Assembly (NCBI GenBank): GCA_002392545.1
Contig: DGHF01000209.1
Location: forward strand, 1-17,795
Reading direction: 5' to 3'
DNA length: 17,795 nucleotides
Origin: Ruminococcus sp. UBA3855
GTDB lineage: Bacteria > Bacillota > Clostridia > Oscillospirales > Ruminococcaceae
The notes beneath the pieces were generated by a model. That model ran no database searches. It was given only the letters and a program-made list of their open reading frames with translations, and was not told the DNA's origin. This document shows, one piece after another, positions 7,007 through 13,633 of the stretch; the first letter of the stretch is position 1; every line of letters begins with the position of its first letter. The translations under genes and the position numbers were made by a program.

Positions 7007-7972
7007 ATGGCAGAAAAAACAATCAGCTTCGGACAGCCTTCCGATATGCCGGCAATTTTCGGCAGTTGTGATGAAAATTTGAACAGCATTCAAAGGGAAT
7101 ATAATGTGATTCTCTTTTGTCGTGGGGCAGATGTCCACATCACCGGAGAACCGGAACAAATTGAGAAAGCCTCCTCCGCACTTCGTCTCTTGGAAGACCT
7201 TGTACACAAAGGACAGCACTTGACAGAACAGACCGTTCGTTATGTGCTTTCCATGGTGCAGGATGGAGAAGCCGATTCCGTCCGTCAGATGGACGGCGAT
7301 GGCATTTGTATGACGACAAGCGGAAAGGTTGTCCGCCCGAAAACCGTCGGGCAAAAAAAATATGTGGATGCTATCCGGAAAAATACTATCGTTCTGGGTG
7401 TAGGGCCAGCCGGAACAGGCAAGACCTATCTTGCTGTGGCATTGGCTGTCAAGGCATTCAAGGCGCATGAAGTCCAGAAAATCATTTTGACCCGTCCAGC
7501 AGTGGAAGCCGGAGAAAGACTTGGTTTTCTTCCGGGGGACTTGCAAAGCAAAGTCGACCCCTATTTAAGACCGTTATATGATGCACTTTTTGATATGTTT
7601 GGTGCAGAGACATTTTCACGGCATATGGAGAAAAACATCATCGAGGTTGCACCGCTTGCCTACATGAGAGGGCGCACTCTGGATGATGCATTCATCATCC
7701 TTGACGAAGCACAAAACACTACTTCTGAACAAATCAAGATGTTTCTGACACGTCTCGGCGCAAACAGTAAAATGGTCATCACTGGAGATGTCACACAAAT
7801 TGACTTGCCGGAAAAACGGAAATCCGGCTTGATTGAAGCAATGAAAGTCCTGAAACATGTGGAAGACATTGCAACTATCCGATTCACGGAAAAAGATGTT
7901 GTCCGTCATAAACTGGTTCAGGATATTATTAAAGCATATGAGAATTATTACAAAGAAGGGAGAACCTCTTAA
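7007..7972 (+). CDS. phoH: PhoH-family ATPase
   Basis: This is a cytoplasmic P-loop ATPase related to the helicase superfamily I core. Its exact role is unsettled; the gene neighbours link it to RNA and ribosome maturation. The N-terminal 90-100 residues look like a small KH-like region (DVHITGEPEQIEKASSAL). The ATPase domain follows, with Walker A GPAGTGKT (133-140), GERLGFLPGDLQSKVDPYLRPLYDAL, Walker B FIILDEAQ (229-236) and TGDVTQIDLP as sensor motif. The 321 aa length matches the Firmicute PhoH/YqfG-neighbour type. The start ATG has ACAGGAG upstream. Its stop overlaps the ybeY start (TAATG), implying translational coupling. Confidence 0.95.
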   Translation: MAEKTISFGQPSDMPAIFGSCDENLNSIQREYNVILFCRGADVHITGEPEQIEKASSALRLLEDLVHKGQHLTEQTVRYVLSMVQDGEADSVRQMDGDGICMTTSGKVVRPKTVGQKKYVDAIRKNTIVLGVGPAGTGKTYLAVALAVKAFKAHEVQKIILTRPAVEAGERLGFLPGDLQSKVDPYLRPLYDALFDMFGAETFSRHMEKNIIEVAPLAYMRGRTLDDAFIILDEAQNTTSEQIKMFLTRLGANSKMVITGDVTQIDLPEKRKSGLIEAMKVLKHVEDIATIRFTEKDVVRHKLVQDIIKAYENYYKEGRTS

Positions 7973-8499
7973 TGCAACAAACAGGTAAATTAAAAGTAAG
8001 TATCAAGAACAATCAGAATAATGTTAAAATTCCGTCCGGAATCCGTCTCTTAATCCGGCGTTGTTGTCATGCCGTCCTGATTTCGGAAGGTTTCATCAAG
8101 AATGCGGAAGTCAGCGTTTCTTTTGTCTCCAATCAGGAAATCCGTCAGCTGAACAAAACCTATCGTGATAAAGACAGCGTGACAGATGTTTTGTCCTTCC
8201 CTTTAACCAGTGCAGACGGTACACAGGAAATCGACACCGAAACAGGATATGTCCTGCTGGGTGATGTAGTGATTTCCATTGAAACCGCTATGAAACAGGC
8301 GAATATTTACGGTCATTCCCTTGAAAGGGAAATCGGCTATCTGACAGTGCATTCCATGCTTCATCTATTGGGATATGACCATGAAACAAGTCCCCTTGAT
8401 GAACGTATCATGAGAGAAAAGGAAGAATCCGTTCTGGAAAAGCTGGGAATTTCTCGTGAATTGACGTTCGTCACACCCTCTGAGGAGTCCAACTCATGA
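7972..8499 (+). CDS. ybeY: YbeY, endoribonuclease for 16S rRNA 3'-end maturation
   Basis: This is a zinc-dependent single-strand endoribonuclease needed for 16S rRNA 3'-end processing and 70S quality control. The metal site HSMLHLLGYDHE (His127, His131, His137) is complete. The preceding DSVTDVLSFPL and LLGDVVIS strands are family hallmarks. The 175 aa length is slightly above the usual 150-165, with the extra at both ends. It is coupled to phoH by a 1-nt overlap and to era by ATGA, so the three are one translational unit; YbeY and Era act on the same end of 16S rRNA. Confidence 0.96.
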   Translation: MQQTGKLKVSIKNNQNNVKIPSGIRLLIRRCCHAVLISEGFIKNAEVSVSFVSNQEIRQLNKTYRDKDSVTDVLSFPLTSADGTQEIDTETGYVLLGDVVISIETAMKQANIYGHSLEREIGYLTVHSMLHLLGYDHETSPLDERIMREKEESVLEKLGISRELTFVTPSEESNS

Positions 8500-9389
8500 C
8501 AAAATCTGTTTTTCTGACACTTTCCGGCAGAACTAATGCCGGAAAGTCTACGCTTTTAAACGCTTTAATCGGCGAAAAAATTGCATCCGTCAGCAGTAAA
8601 CCGCAGACCACAAGAACACGCATTACAGGGATTTTAACCAAAAATGAAACACAATTTGTATTCATTGATACCCCCGGACTGCATCACGGTAAAACCCGAC
8701 TCAGTACCCATATGATGAAAACCGCAGAGGACTCCGCTTCCGATGCGGATGCTGTTTTGTATGTCATTGACTGCACGAAAAAACTGCATGAACAGGATGA
8801 AAAAATGCTCAAAAGCATTGCAGACCGGAAAATTCAGTGTATCATCATTGTGAATAAAATCGACTTATTGCAGGATAAATCCAAGATGATGCCTTTGCTG
8901 TTAAGGCTGGAAAATGATTATCACCCCTATGCCATCATTCCGGTGAGTGCCTCCACCAAAGACGGCATTGACGAAATTATGAAGACGGCGGAAGAAATCG
9001 CTCAACCCTCCGTGCATTTCTTCCCTGATGACAAATTCACCGACCAGCCGGAAAAAGTTCTTGCATCTGAAATGATTCGTGAAAAATTGTTACGTCTGTT
9101 AGATGATGAAGTCCCTCACGGCATTGCTGTGACAGTGGAAAAAATGTCAGAGCGTGACGACAAGGATTTGCTGGATATATCGGCAGTAATTTATTGTGAG
9201 CGTGAGTCACACAAGGGAATTATTATCGGAAAAAACGGCAGTATGATTAAAAAAATTTCCACCTCCGCCCGTCATGAACTGGAAGAATTTTTCCAGATTC
9301 AGGTAAACTTGCAATGTTTCGTCAAGGTCAAAGAGGACTGGAGAAATAAAGAAGGTTTAATTCGTTCCTTTGGCTTGACAGAGGAATAA
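8496..9389 (+). CDS. era: GTPase Era
   Basis: Era is an essential GTPase that binds the 3' end of 16S rRNA and licenses 30S assembly. G1 is GRTNAGKS (11-18), the switch region KPQTTRTRI (35-43) is present, G3 is DTPG (58-61) and G4 is NKID (120-123). A C-terminal KH domain carries GIIIGKNGSMIKK (near 240) and ends FVKVKEDWRN. The 297 aa length is normal. The P-loop reads GRTNAGKS where most Era proteins have GRPNVGKS; the GxxxxGKS core is intact, so activity should be kept. The start overlaps the ybeY stop by four nt. Confidence 0.97.
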   Translation: MTKSVFLTLSGRTNAGKSTLLNALIGEKIASVSSKPQTTRTRITGILTKNETQFVFIDTPGLHHGKTRLSTHMMKTAEDSASDADAVLYVIDCTKKLHEQDEKMLKSIADRKIQCIIIVNKIDLLQDKSKMMPLLLRLENDYHPYAIIPVSASTKDGIDEIMKTAEEIAQPSVHFFPDDKFTDQPEKVLASEMIREKLLRLLDDEVPHGIAVTVEKMSERDDKDLLDISAVIYCERESHKGIIIGKNGSMIKKISTSARHELEEFFQIQVNLQCFVKVKEDWRNKEGLIRSFGLTEE

Positions 9390-9403
9390 TTTCCAGACAT
9401 AAA

Positions 9404-9435
9404 GCCCCGTTTTCAGCGAACACTGAACAAGGGGC
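9404..9435 (+). promoter_or_regulatory. Hairpin covering the yqzL ribosome binding site
   Basis: GCCCC (9404-9408) pairs with GGGGC (9431-9435), and inside it TTCAG (9412-9416) pairs with CTGAA (9423-9427) around a six-base loop. The 3' arm contains AAGGGG, the only ribosome binding site candidate for yqzL. No T-run follows, so a terminator role is unlikely. Translational control is possible but untested. Confidence 0.35.
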
Positions 9436-9442
9436 GATATGC

Positions 9443-9571
9443 ATGGATGAAACATGGAATCAATTTTTAGAAAGCGGTAGTATTGCCGATTATCTCGCAT
9501 ATACCGCCATGAAAGGAATGGAACATGCTGACAGTCAAGGGTCTTGTGCTATCACAAAAGATGCTTGGTGA
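9443..9571 (+). CDS. yqzL: YqzL-like small protein between era and recO
   Basis: This 42-residue protein begins MDETWNQFLESGSIADYL. The pattern W-x-x-F-x-x-[ST]-G-[SN]-I-x-x-Y-L matches the YqzL family, which in Bacillus is a tiny protein of unknown function encoded at the same place between era and recO. AAGGGG lies eight nt before the ATG, within a hairpin. The frame runs 47 nt into recO before its TGA, so the recO ribosome binding site and start lie inside this gene and the two are probably coupled. The C-terminal extension (HADSQGSCAITKDAW) is set by the overlap with recO and is probably not conserved. It is too short for most gene finders; recognition rests on the motif plus position. 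Confidence 0.72.
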   Translation: MDETWNQFLESGSIADYLAYTAMKGMEHADSQGSCAITKDAW

Positions 9572-10277
9572 ACAAGATAAATTTATTGACATCCTCACGG
9601 CAGAATACGGCGTTCTCGAAATCCTTGTCAAGGGTTCGGGGAAAATCAACAGCAAAACAGGCAGTGCAACCCAATTATTCGCATATTCGGAATTTTGTAT
9701 GAATGACGTTTCCAGAGGGGTACGCATTCTGAACAGTGTCAAGCCGATTCAGATTTTTTACCCTTTGCGGAAATCCGTCACAGCGGTTGCACTTGCCTCT
9801 TATTTTTCGCAGATAGTGTTATTTTCCGTATTGCCGAAAAACGGCACTCCGGAAATTTTGCGGTTATTCCTGAACTGTCTGCATTATCTCTCTGAACAGA
9901 CCATGACGGAAACACACCTCAAAGCAATTTTTGAATTGCGGATTGCTTCGCTGTTGGGATTCATGCCGGATGTGGTCATGTGCCGGAACTGTGGGGCATA
10001 CTTACCGGAAACAATTGTATTCTCTGTCGAGGACGGCTGTTTTTTCTGTGAACATTGTGTACCGCCACGGAAACGGAATTACATCATGATGCCGGCAGGG
10101 GGCTTGTTAGCCGTCCGGCATATCGTTCTTTCAGACTTTGAGAAAATTTATCATTTCCGTATTTCGGAACGCTGTGAGAAATCTTTCTGCAAATTTGCAG
10201 AAGAATTCTTGTCGTATCACCTTGACAGAAAATTTCCTACATTGAGTTACTATAAAGCCATCAGCAAACAGCCCTAA
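9525..10277 (+). CDS. recO: DNA repair protein RecO
   Basis: RecO anneals single strands and, with RecR, loads RecA on SSB-coated DNA in recombinational repair. The N-terminal OB-fold part reads MLTVKGLVLSQKMLGEQDKFIDILTAEYGVLEILVKGSGK, typical of the family. A helical C-terminal domain follows, with a zinc finger whose ligands are visible: Cys153, Cys156 and Cys175, Cys178. The 250 aa length is normal. The ATG start is supported by AAAGGA seven nt upstream. It is embedded after era and yqzL in the order also found in Bacillus. Together with dprA on the other side, both known RecA loaders are encoded in this window. Confidence 0.96.
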   Translation: MLTVKGLVLSQKMLGEQDKFIDILTAEYGVLEILVKGSGKINSKTGSATQLFAYSEFCMNDVSRGVRILNSVKPIQIFYPLRKSVTAVALASYFSQIVLFSVLPKNGTPEILRLFLNCLHYLSEQTMTETHLKAIFELRIASLLGFMPDVVMCRNCGAYLPETIVFSVEDGCFFCEHCVPPRKRNYIMMPAGGLLAVRHIVLSDFEKIYHFRISERCEKSFCKFAEEFLSYHLDRKFPTLSYYKAISKQP

Positions 10278-10290
10278 GAGAGGAATTATT

Positions 10291-10620
10291 ATGAAAAAAA
10301 CAAAAATTATCCCTTTGACCCTCGTCTTCGCCATGTTGACAGGATGTGCAGGAATTAAGACCGACAAATTTTATATTCGTGCCTGTGAAGATTACATCAA
10401 CGAAAATTCCCTTTCTTCTTACATTATCACAGATTCGGAAAGTCCTCGTGTCTGCCTTTCATCTTTACCGGAAATGTATTATGAAATTTCCGACGATTTT
10501 ATTGAAGCCGAGGAATATCATCAGGTCATATTCAAAACAAAACACGATGCCGTCCTTGGGCCACTCATTTTTTACGTTGATGAATCCGGTACAGTTATCG
10601 GGTCTGGCTATCGATGGTAA
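10291..10620 (+). CDS. Small lipoprotein of unknown function (paralogue 1)
   Basis: The family is not recognised. The 109-residue protein has a short basic start (MKKTK), a hydrophobic stretch and a lipobox LTGC with Cys19, so it should be lipid-anchored on the outer face of the membrane. The mature part is small and acidic. Segments YIRACEDYINEN, SLPEMYYEISDDFI and FYVDESGTVIGS recur in the next gene. A ribosome binding site AGAGGAA precedes the ATG, 13 nt after recO. No catalytic motif is visible. It lies in the recO-mutS2 interval and is probably co-transcribed with both. Confidence 0.8.
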   Translation: MKKTKIIPLTLVFAMLTGCAGIKTDKFYIRACEDYINENSLSSYIITDSESPRVCLSSLPEMYYEISDDFIEAEEYHQVIFKTKHDAVLGPLIFYVDESGTVIGSGYRW

Positions 10621-10641
10621 AGCTGTCACGGAGAATTTTTC

Positions 10642-11007
10642 ATGAAAAAATTAAAAATTGCTCCTTTGTTCCTGATTTTGGCAATGTTCACAGGGTGCGC
10701 AGAAATCAAGACCAACAGAGAAAGGTATTATATTCGTATCTGCCGAAAATACCTAGAAGAAAATGTTTCTGCAACAATTATTACCCACTGGAAAAATACA
10801 GATGTAACATTTTCGCCATTGCCGGAGAATTATTCCGAAATTTCCAGTGATTTCATTCCGTCAAAGGAATACTGCAAAGTGACATTTCAACCAGAATGTT
10901 ACGCTTCACTAATTTTAAAAGTTAATTTTTACTTAGACGAATCCGGTACAATTATCGGAATAGAAGATGAATTACAAGGCGACATTCCCACGGGTACAGC
11001 ATTTTGA
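10642..11007 (+). CDS. Small lipoprotein of unknown function (paralogue 2)
   Basis: This is a 121-residue tandem paralogue of the preceding gene. It shares MKK.KI.PL at the start, the lipobox FTGC (Cys19), YIRICRKYLEEN, PLPENYSEISSDFI and FYLDESGTIIG in the same order. It has a longer C-terminal tail (DELQGDIPTGTAF) and two extra residues after the lipobox. ACGGAGAA precedes the ATG, 21 nt after paralogue 1 and 29 nt before mutS2. The function is unknown. The pair looks like a local duplication that has since diverged widely, which suggests selection to keep both. Confidence 0.8.
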   Translation: MKKLKIAPLFLILAMFTGCAEIKTNRERYYIRICRKYLEENVSATIITHWKNTDVTFSPLPENYSEISSDFIPSKEYCKVTFQPECYASLILKVNFYLDESGTIIGIEDELQGDIPTGTAF

Positions 11008-11036
11008 GACTGCACCCCGAATCATAAGGAGTTATT

Positions 11037-13424
11037 ATGAAACCATTTGAACAAGTTTTAGAACTAGACAAAGTTTTGTTGAAAGCATCTGAATTCACTT
11101 CCAACGAAACCAGTCGCACCATGATGTTAAATACAAAAATCAGTACCGACCTCGCAGAAGTCCGGCAGGAAATCACCAAAACAGATGATGCACTGAAACT
11201 CTCCATGCAGTTCGGAACTCCGCCTTTCACGGAATTCAAGGACATTTGCAACATGGTGACACGGGCAGAGTCTGGCGCAAGACTTTCCCTGAAAGACCTC
11301 ATGGATGTAGAGGACTTATTGAGACAAGTACAATCTTTATATAACTGGTATGGGCATTGCAGTGAATCCGCTACATCATTGGACTATCTTTTTTCGCTGA
11401 TTGTCCCCCTTGACAATTTACTGACCACGTTAGAACGGTCAATTGTTTCAGAGGATGAAATCGCCGATTCCGCAAGTCCGACATTGTCAGAAATCCGCAG
11501 AAAATTAGTTCGTTCCCGTTCTCATCTGCGGGACAGTCTGGACAACATGATTAAAAATAAAACCATGCAGAAATATTTGCAAGACAATACTGTCACCATC
11601 CGTGACGGACGTTTTGTGCTTCCCGTCAAGGCGGAATATCGCAGTCAGGTTGCAGGGCTGATACATGATACATCCTCCTCAGGACAGACAATTTTCATTG
11701 AACCCATGCAGATAGTTGAAGCGAATAATGATATTCGTTTGCTGGAAAGCCGTGAGATGGAGGAAATTGACCGCATTATGCAGAAACTTTGTGCAACAGT
11801 CGGAGAAAATGCCCCTGCGTTGCGCAGACTTCATGCGACCTGTGCGGAATTGAATTATTATTTTGCAAAGGCGAATTATGGGGCATTTCTGAAGGCAATG
11901 AAACCCATTGTCAGTGATGACGGAATTCTGGAATTGAAAAAGGCACGGCATCCCTTGTTAGACCAGTCCAAAGCCGTCCCTGTCAATATTTCCTTAGGCG
12001 GGGAACATAATGCCCTCATTGTGACAGGACCTAATACAGGCGGTAAAACTGTTTCACTGAAAACCGCCGGATTATTAACGGCTATGACAATGTGTGGTTT
12101 ATTGATTCCGGTCACGGACGGGAGCAGAGTTTCAATATTCCGTCATATTCTGGCAGATATTGGAGACAGTCAGAGCATTGAACAAAATTTGTCTACATTT
12201 TCCTCACATACTTTGAATGTTGTCGAAATTCTGAATATTGCAGATGACAGCACGCTGGTACTGCTTGACGAATTGGGCGGAGGAACTGACCCTGTAGAAG
12301 GGGCAGCGTTGGCAATTTCCGTCATTGACTATTTGAAACAGTTAGGTGCAAAACTCATGGTGACAACGCATTATCAGGAACTGAAACTTTATGCTGCTGA
12401 TACCCCTGACGTGCTGAATGCATCCTGTGAATTTGACACGGCAACTCTCAAACCGACATATCGTTTAATTTTCGGGTCGGCTGGAAAATCGAATGCATTC
12501 GCTATCTCCGGACAGTTGGGAATTCCGGAAGTCATCCTCAAACACGCAGAATCTTTGATTTCAGAAGAAAACCGCCGTTTTGAGCGTGTTATCTCCCAAT
12601 ATGAAGAGGCTCGGAAACAGTTGGAATCTGAAAAAGAACAGGCGGAACAGCTCCGCATTCAGGCACAGGCTCTGAAGGACGAATGGCAACAAAAACGTGA
12701 TTCCGCTTCTCAGCAGGAACACGACATTTTAGAACGTGCTACGGAACAAGCAAGCAGAATTGTGGAATCCACAAAAGCCCAGTCGAATGCACTGCTTGAC
12801 GAACTCGAACAACTCCGCAAAGAAAAAGACAAAGCAGAATTTTCCTCTAAAGTCTCCGCTATGAAGTCCGGCACGGCACATCAGCTCCGTGATATGTATA
12901 AAACTGCAAATCCTGTCATTGGTTCACTGGATGGCAATGGAAATTATGTTCTCCCTCGCCCATTGCAGAAGGGGGACAAAGTATTGATAGCTGACCTGAA
13001 TCAGGAAGCTGTCATTTCCGGCGAACCTGATAACAGTGATAACGTCTTTGTGCAGATGGGTGCAATGCGTATGAAAATACAGATTTCCCGTCTGCGACTG
13101 CTTGACAAGACGAAACCCAATGACAAGCCCAAGAAAAAACAAAGGCGTGGCGGTTCAGTCGCTGTCAAGGCAGAAAGAAAAAGCTCTATGGAACTTGATA
13201 TTCGGGGACGTGCCTGTGATGAAGGTGTCCACGAAATGGAGCAGTTCATTGATGGTGCAATCATGGCGAATATCGGGACTGTGACCATCATTCACGGAAA
13301 AGGTACAGGCTTACTCCGAAAAGCCATTCAGCAACGGCTGAAAACCATGAAATGTGTCAAAGCCTTCCGGAATGGTTTATACGGTGAAGGTGAAGACGGT
13401 GTGACGGTTGTTACGCTGAAATAA
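11037..13424 (+). CDS. mutS2: MutS2 with C-terminal Smr domain
   Basis: This MutS-like ATPase lacks the mismatch-recognition domains. Family members suppress recombination and, in Bacillus, bind and split collided ribosomes for rescue. Visible parts are an N-terminal core and lever region (1-300), Walker A GPNTGGKT (331-338), Walker B LVLLDE (407-412) with GGGTDPVEGAAL, a long coiled coil rich in Glu, Gln and Lys (about 510-620), a KOW-like segment near 640-680 and an Smr domain with LDIRG (720-724) and HGKGTG (753-758). The 795 aa length is standard. AAGGAG lies five nt before the ATG. It is the last gene before a terminator. Confidence 0.97.
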   Translation: MKPFEQVLELDKVLLKASEFTSNETSRTMMLNTKISTDLAEVRQEITKTDDALKLSMQFGTPPFTEFKDICNMVTRAESGARLSLKDLMDVEDLLRQVQSLYNWYGHCSESATSLDYLFSLIVPLDNLLTTLERSIVSEDEIADSASPTLSEIRRKLVRSRSHLRDSLDNMIKNKTMQKYLQDNTVTIRDGRFVLPVKAEYRSQVAGLIHDTSSSGQTIFIEPMQIVEANNDIRLLESREMEEIDRIMQKLCATVGENAPALRRLHATCAELNYYFAKANYGAFLKAMKPIVSDDGILELKKARHPLLDQSKAVPVNISLGGEHNALIVTGPNTGGKTVSLKTAGLLTAMTMCGLLIPVTDGSRVSIFRHILADIGDSQSIEQNLSTFSSHTLNVVEILNIADDSTLVLLDELGGGTDPVEGAALAISVIDYLKQLGAKLMVTTHYQELKLYAADTPDVLNASCEFDTATLKPTYRLIFGSAGKSNAFAISGQLGIPEVILKHAESLISEENRRFERVISQYEEARKQLESEKEQAEQLRIQAQALKDEWQQKRDSASQQEHDILERATEQASRIVESTKAQSNALLDELEQLRKEKDKAEFSSKVSAMKSGTAHQLRDMYKTANPVIGSLDGNGNYVLPRPLQKGDKVLIADLNQEAVISGEPDNSDNVFVQMGAMRMKIQISRLRLLDKTKPNDKPKKKQRRGGSVAVKAERKSSMELDIRGRACDEGVHEMEQFIDGAIMANIGTVTIIHGKGTGLLRKAIQQRLKTMKCVKAFRNGLYGEGEDGVTVVTLK

Positions 13425-13440
13425 AAGATAAATATTTCCA

Positions 13441-13475
13441 AAAAGCCGGTCTTGTTCGGAAAAGACTGGCTTTTT
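13441..13475 (+). terminator. Rho-independent terminator after mutS2
   Basis: AAAAGCCGGTCTT (13441-13453) pairs with AAGACTGGCTTTT (13462-13474) through 13 positions including one G-U, around an eight-base loop. Five T follow the GC-rich part. It begins 17 nt after the mutS2 stop. The A-rich left arm could also serve the opposite strand, but no gene reads in from that side. Confidence 0.9.
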
Positions 13476-13541
13476 GTGCAAAATCGCCAAAAACAAAGTA
13501 TGAATTTATACCAGCATCCCGATTTATTCATATTTTTTCTA

Positions 13542-13570
13542 TTGCACATTCACAAAAAATCTGATACAAT
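13542..13570 (+). promoter_or_regulatory. Extended -10 promoter of the GGDEF-cellulase unit
   Basis: TACAAT (13565-13570) is preceded by TGA, an extended -10. Seventeen nt upstream lies TTGCAC (13542-13547), a weak -35. The start of transcription would be near 13577, after the mutS2 terminator and about 57 nt before the ATG of the GGDEF gene. The weak -35 is compatible with regulated expression. Confidence 0.6.
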
Positions 13571-13584
13571 AGTAATATAGAGAA

Positions 13585-13598
13585 TTTAAACGTTTTCG
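13585..13598 (+). promoter_or_regulatory. cre-like operator downstream of the promoter
   Basis: TTTAAACGTTTTCG matches the CcpA/LacI-family cre pattern TGWAANCGNTNWCA at all but its second and last positions. It sits just after the predicted transcription start, a position where a bound repressor would block elongation. The overlapping AACG-TTTT-CGTT is also an inverted repeat (core of 13589-13600). Catabolite repression of the following sensor and cellulase genes would make sense, but the site is imperfect. Confidence 0.4.
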
Positions 13599-13633
13599 TT
13601 AATTGACCCGACAAGAAAGGAGACGTACCCTCC

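Noticed and set aside
6920..7546. 208-codon minus-strand frame opposite phoH
   Set aside because: It lies antisense to the well-supported phoH gene; the composition reflects the reverse complement of its codons, and there is no ribosome binding site.
9404..9435. Hairpin after era as a rho-independent terminator
   Set aside because: No T-run follows on the plus strand; TTTAT on the minus strand is weak and no minus-strand gene ends there.
13602..13607. TTGACC as a second -35 box before the GGDEF gene
   Set aside because: No -10 sequence lies 16-18 nt downstream; that space holds the ribosome binding site and start codon.
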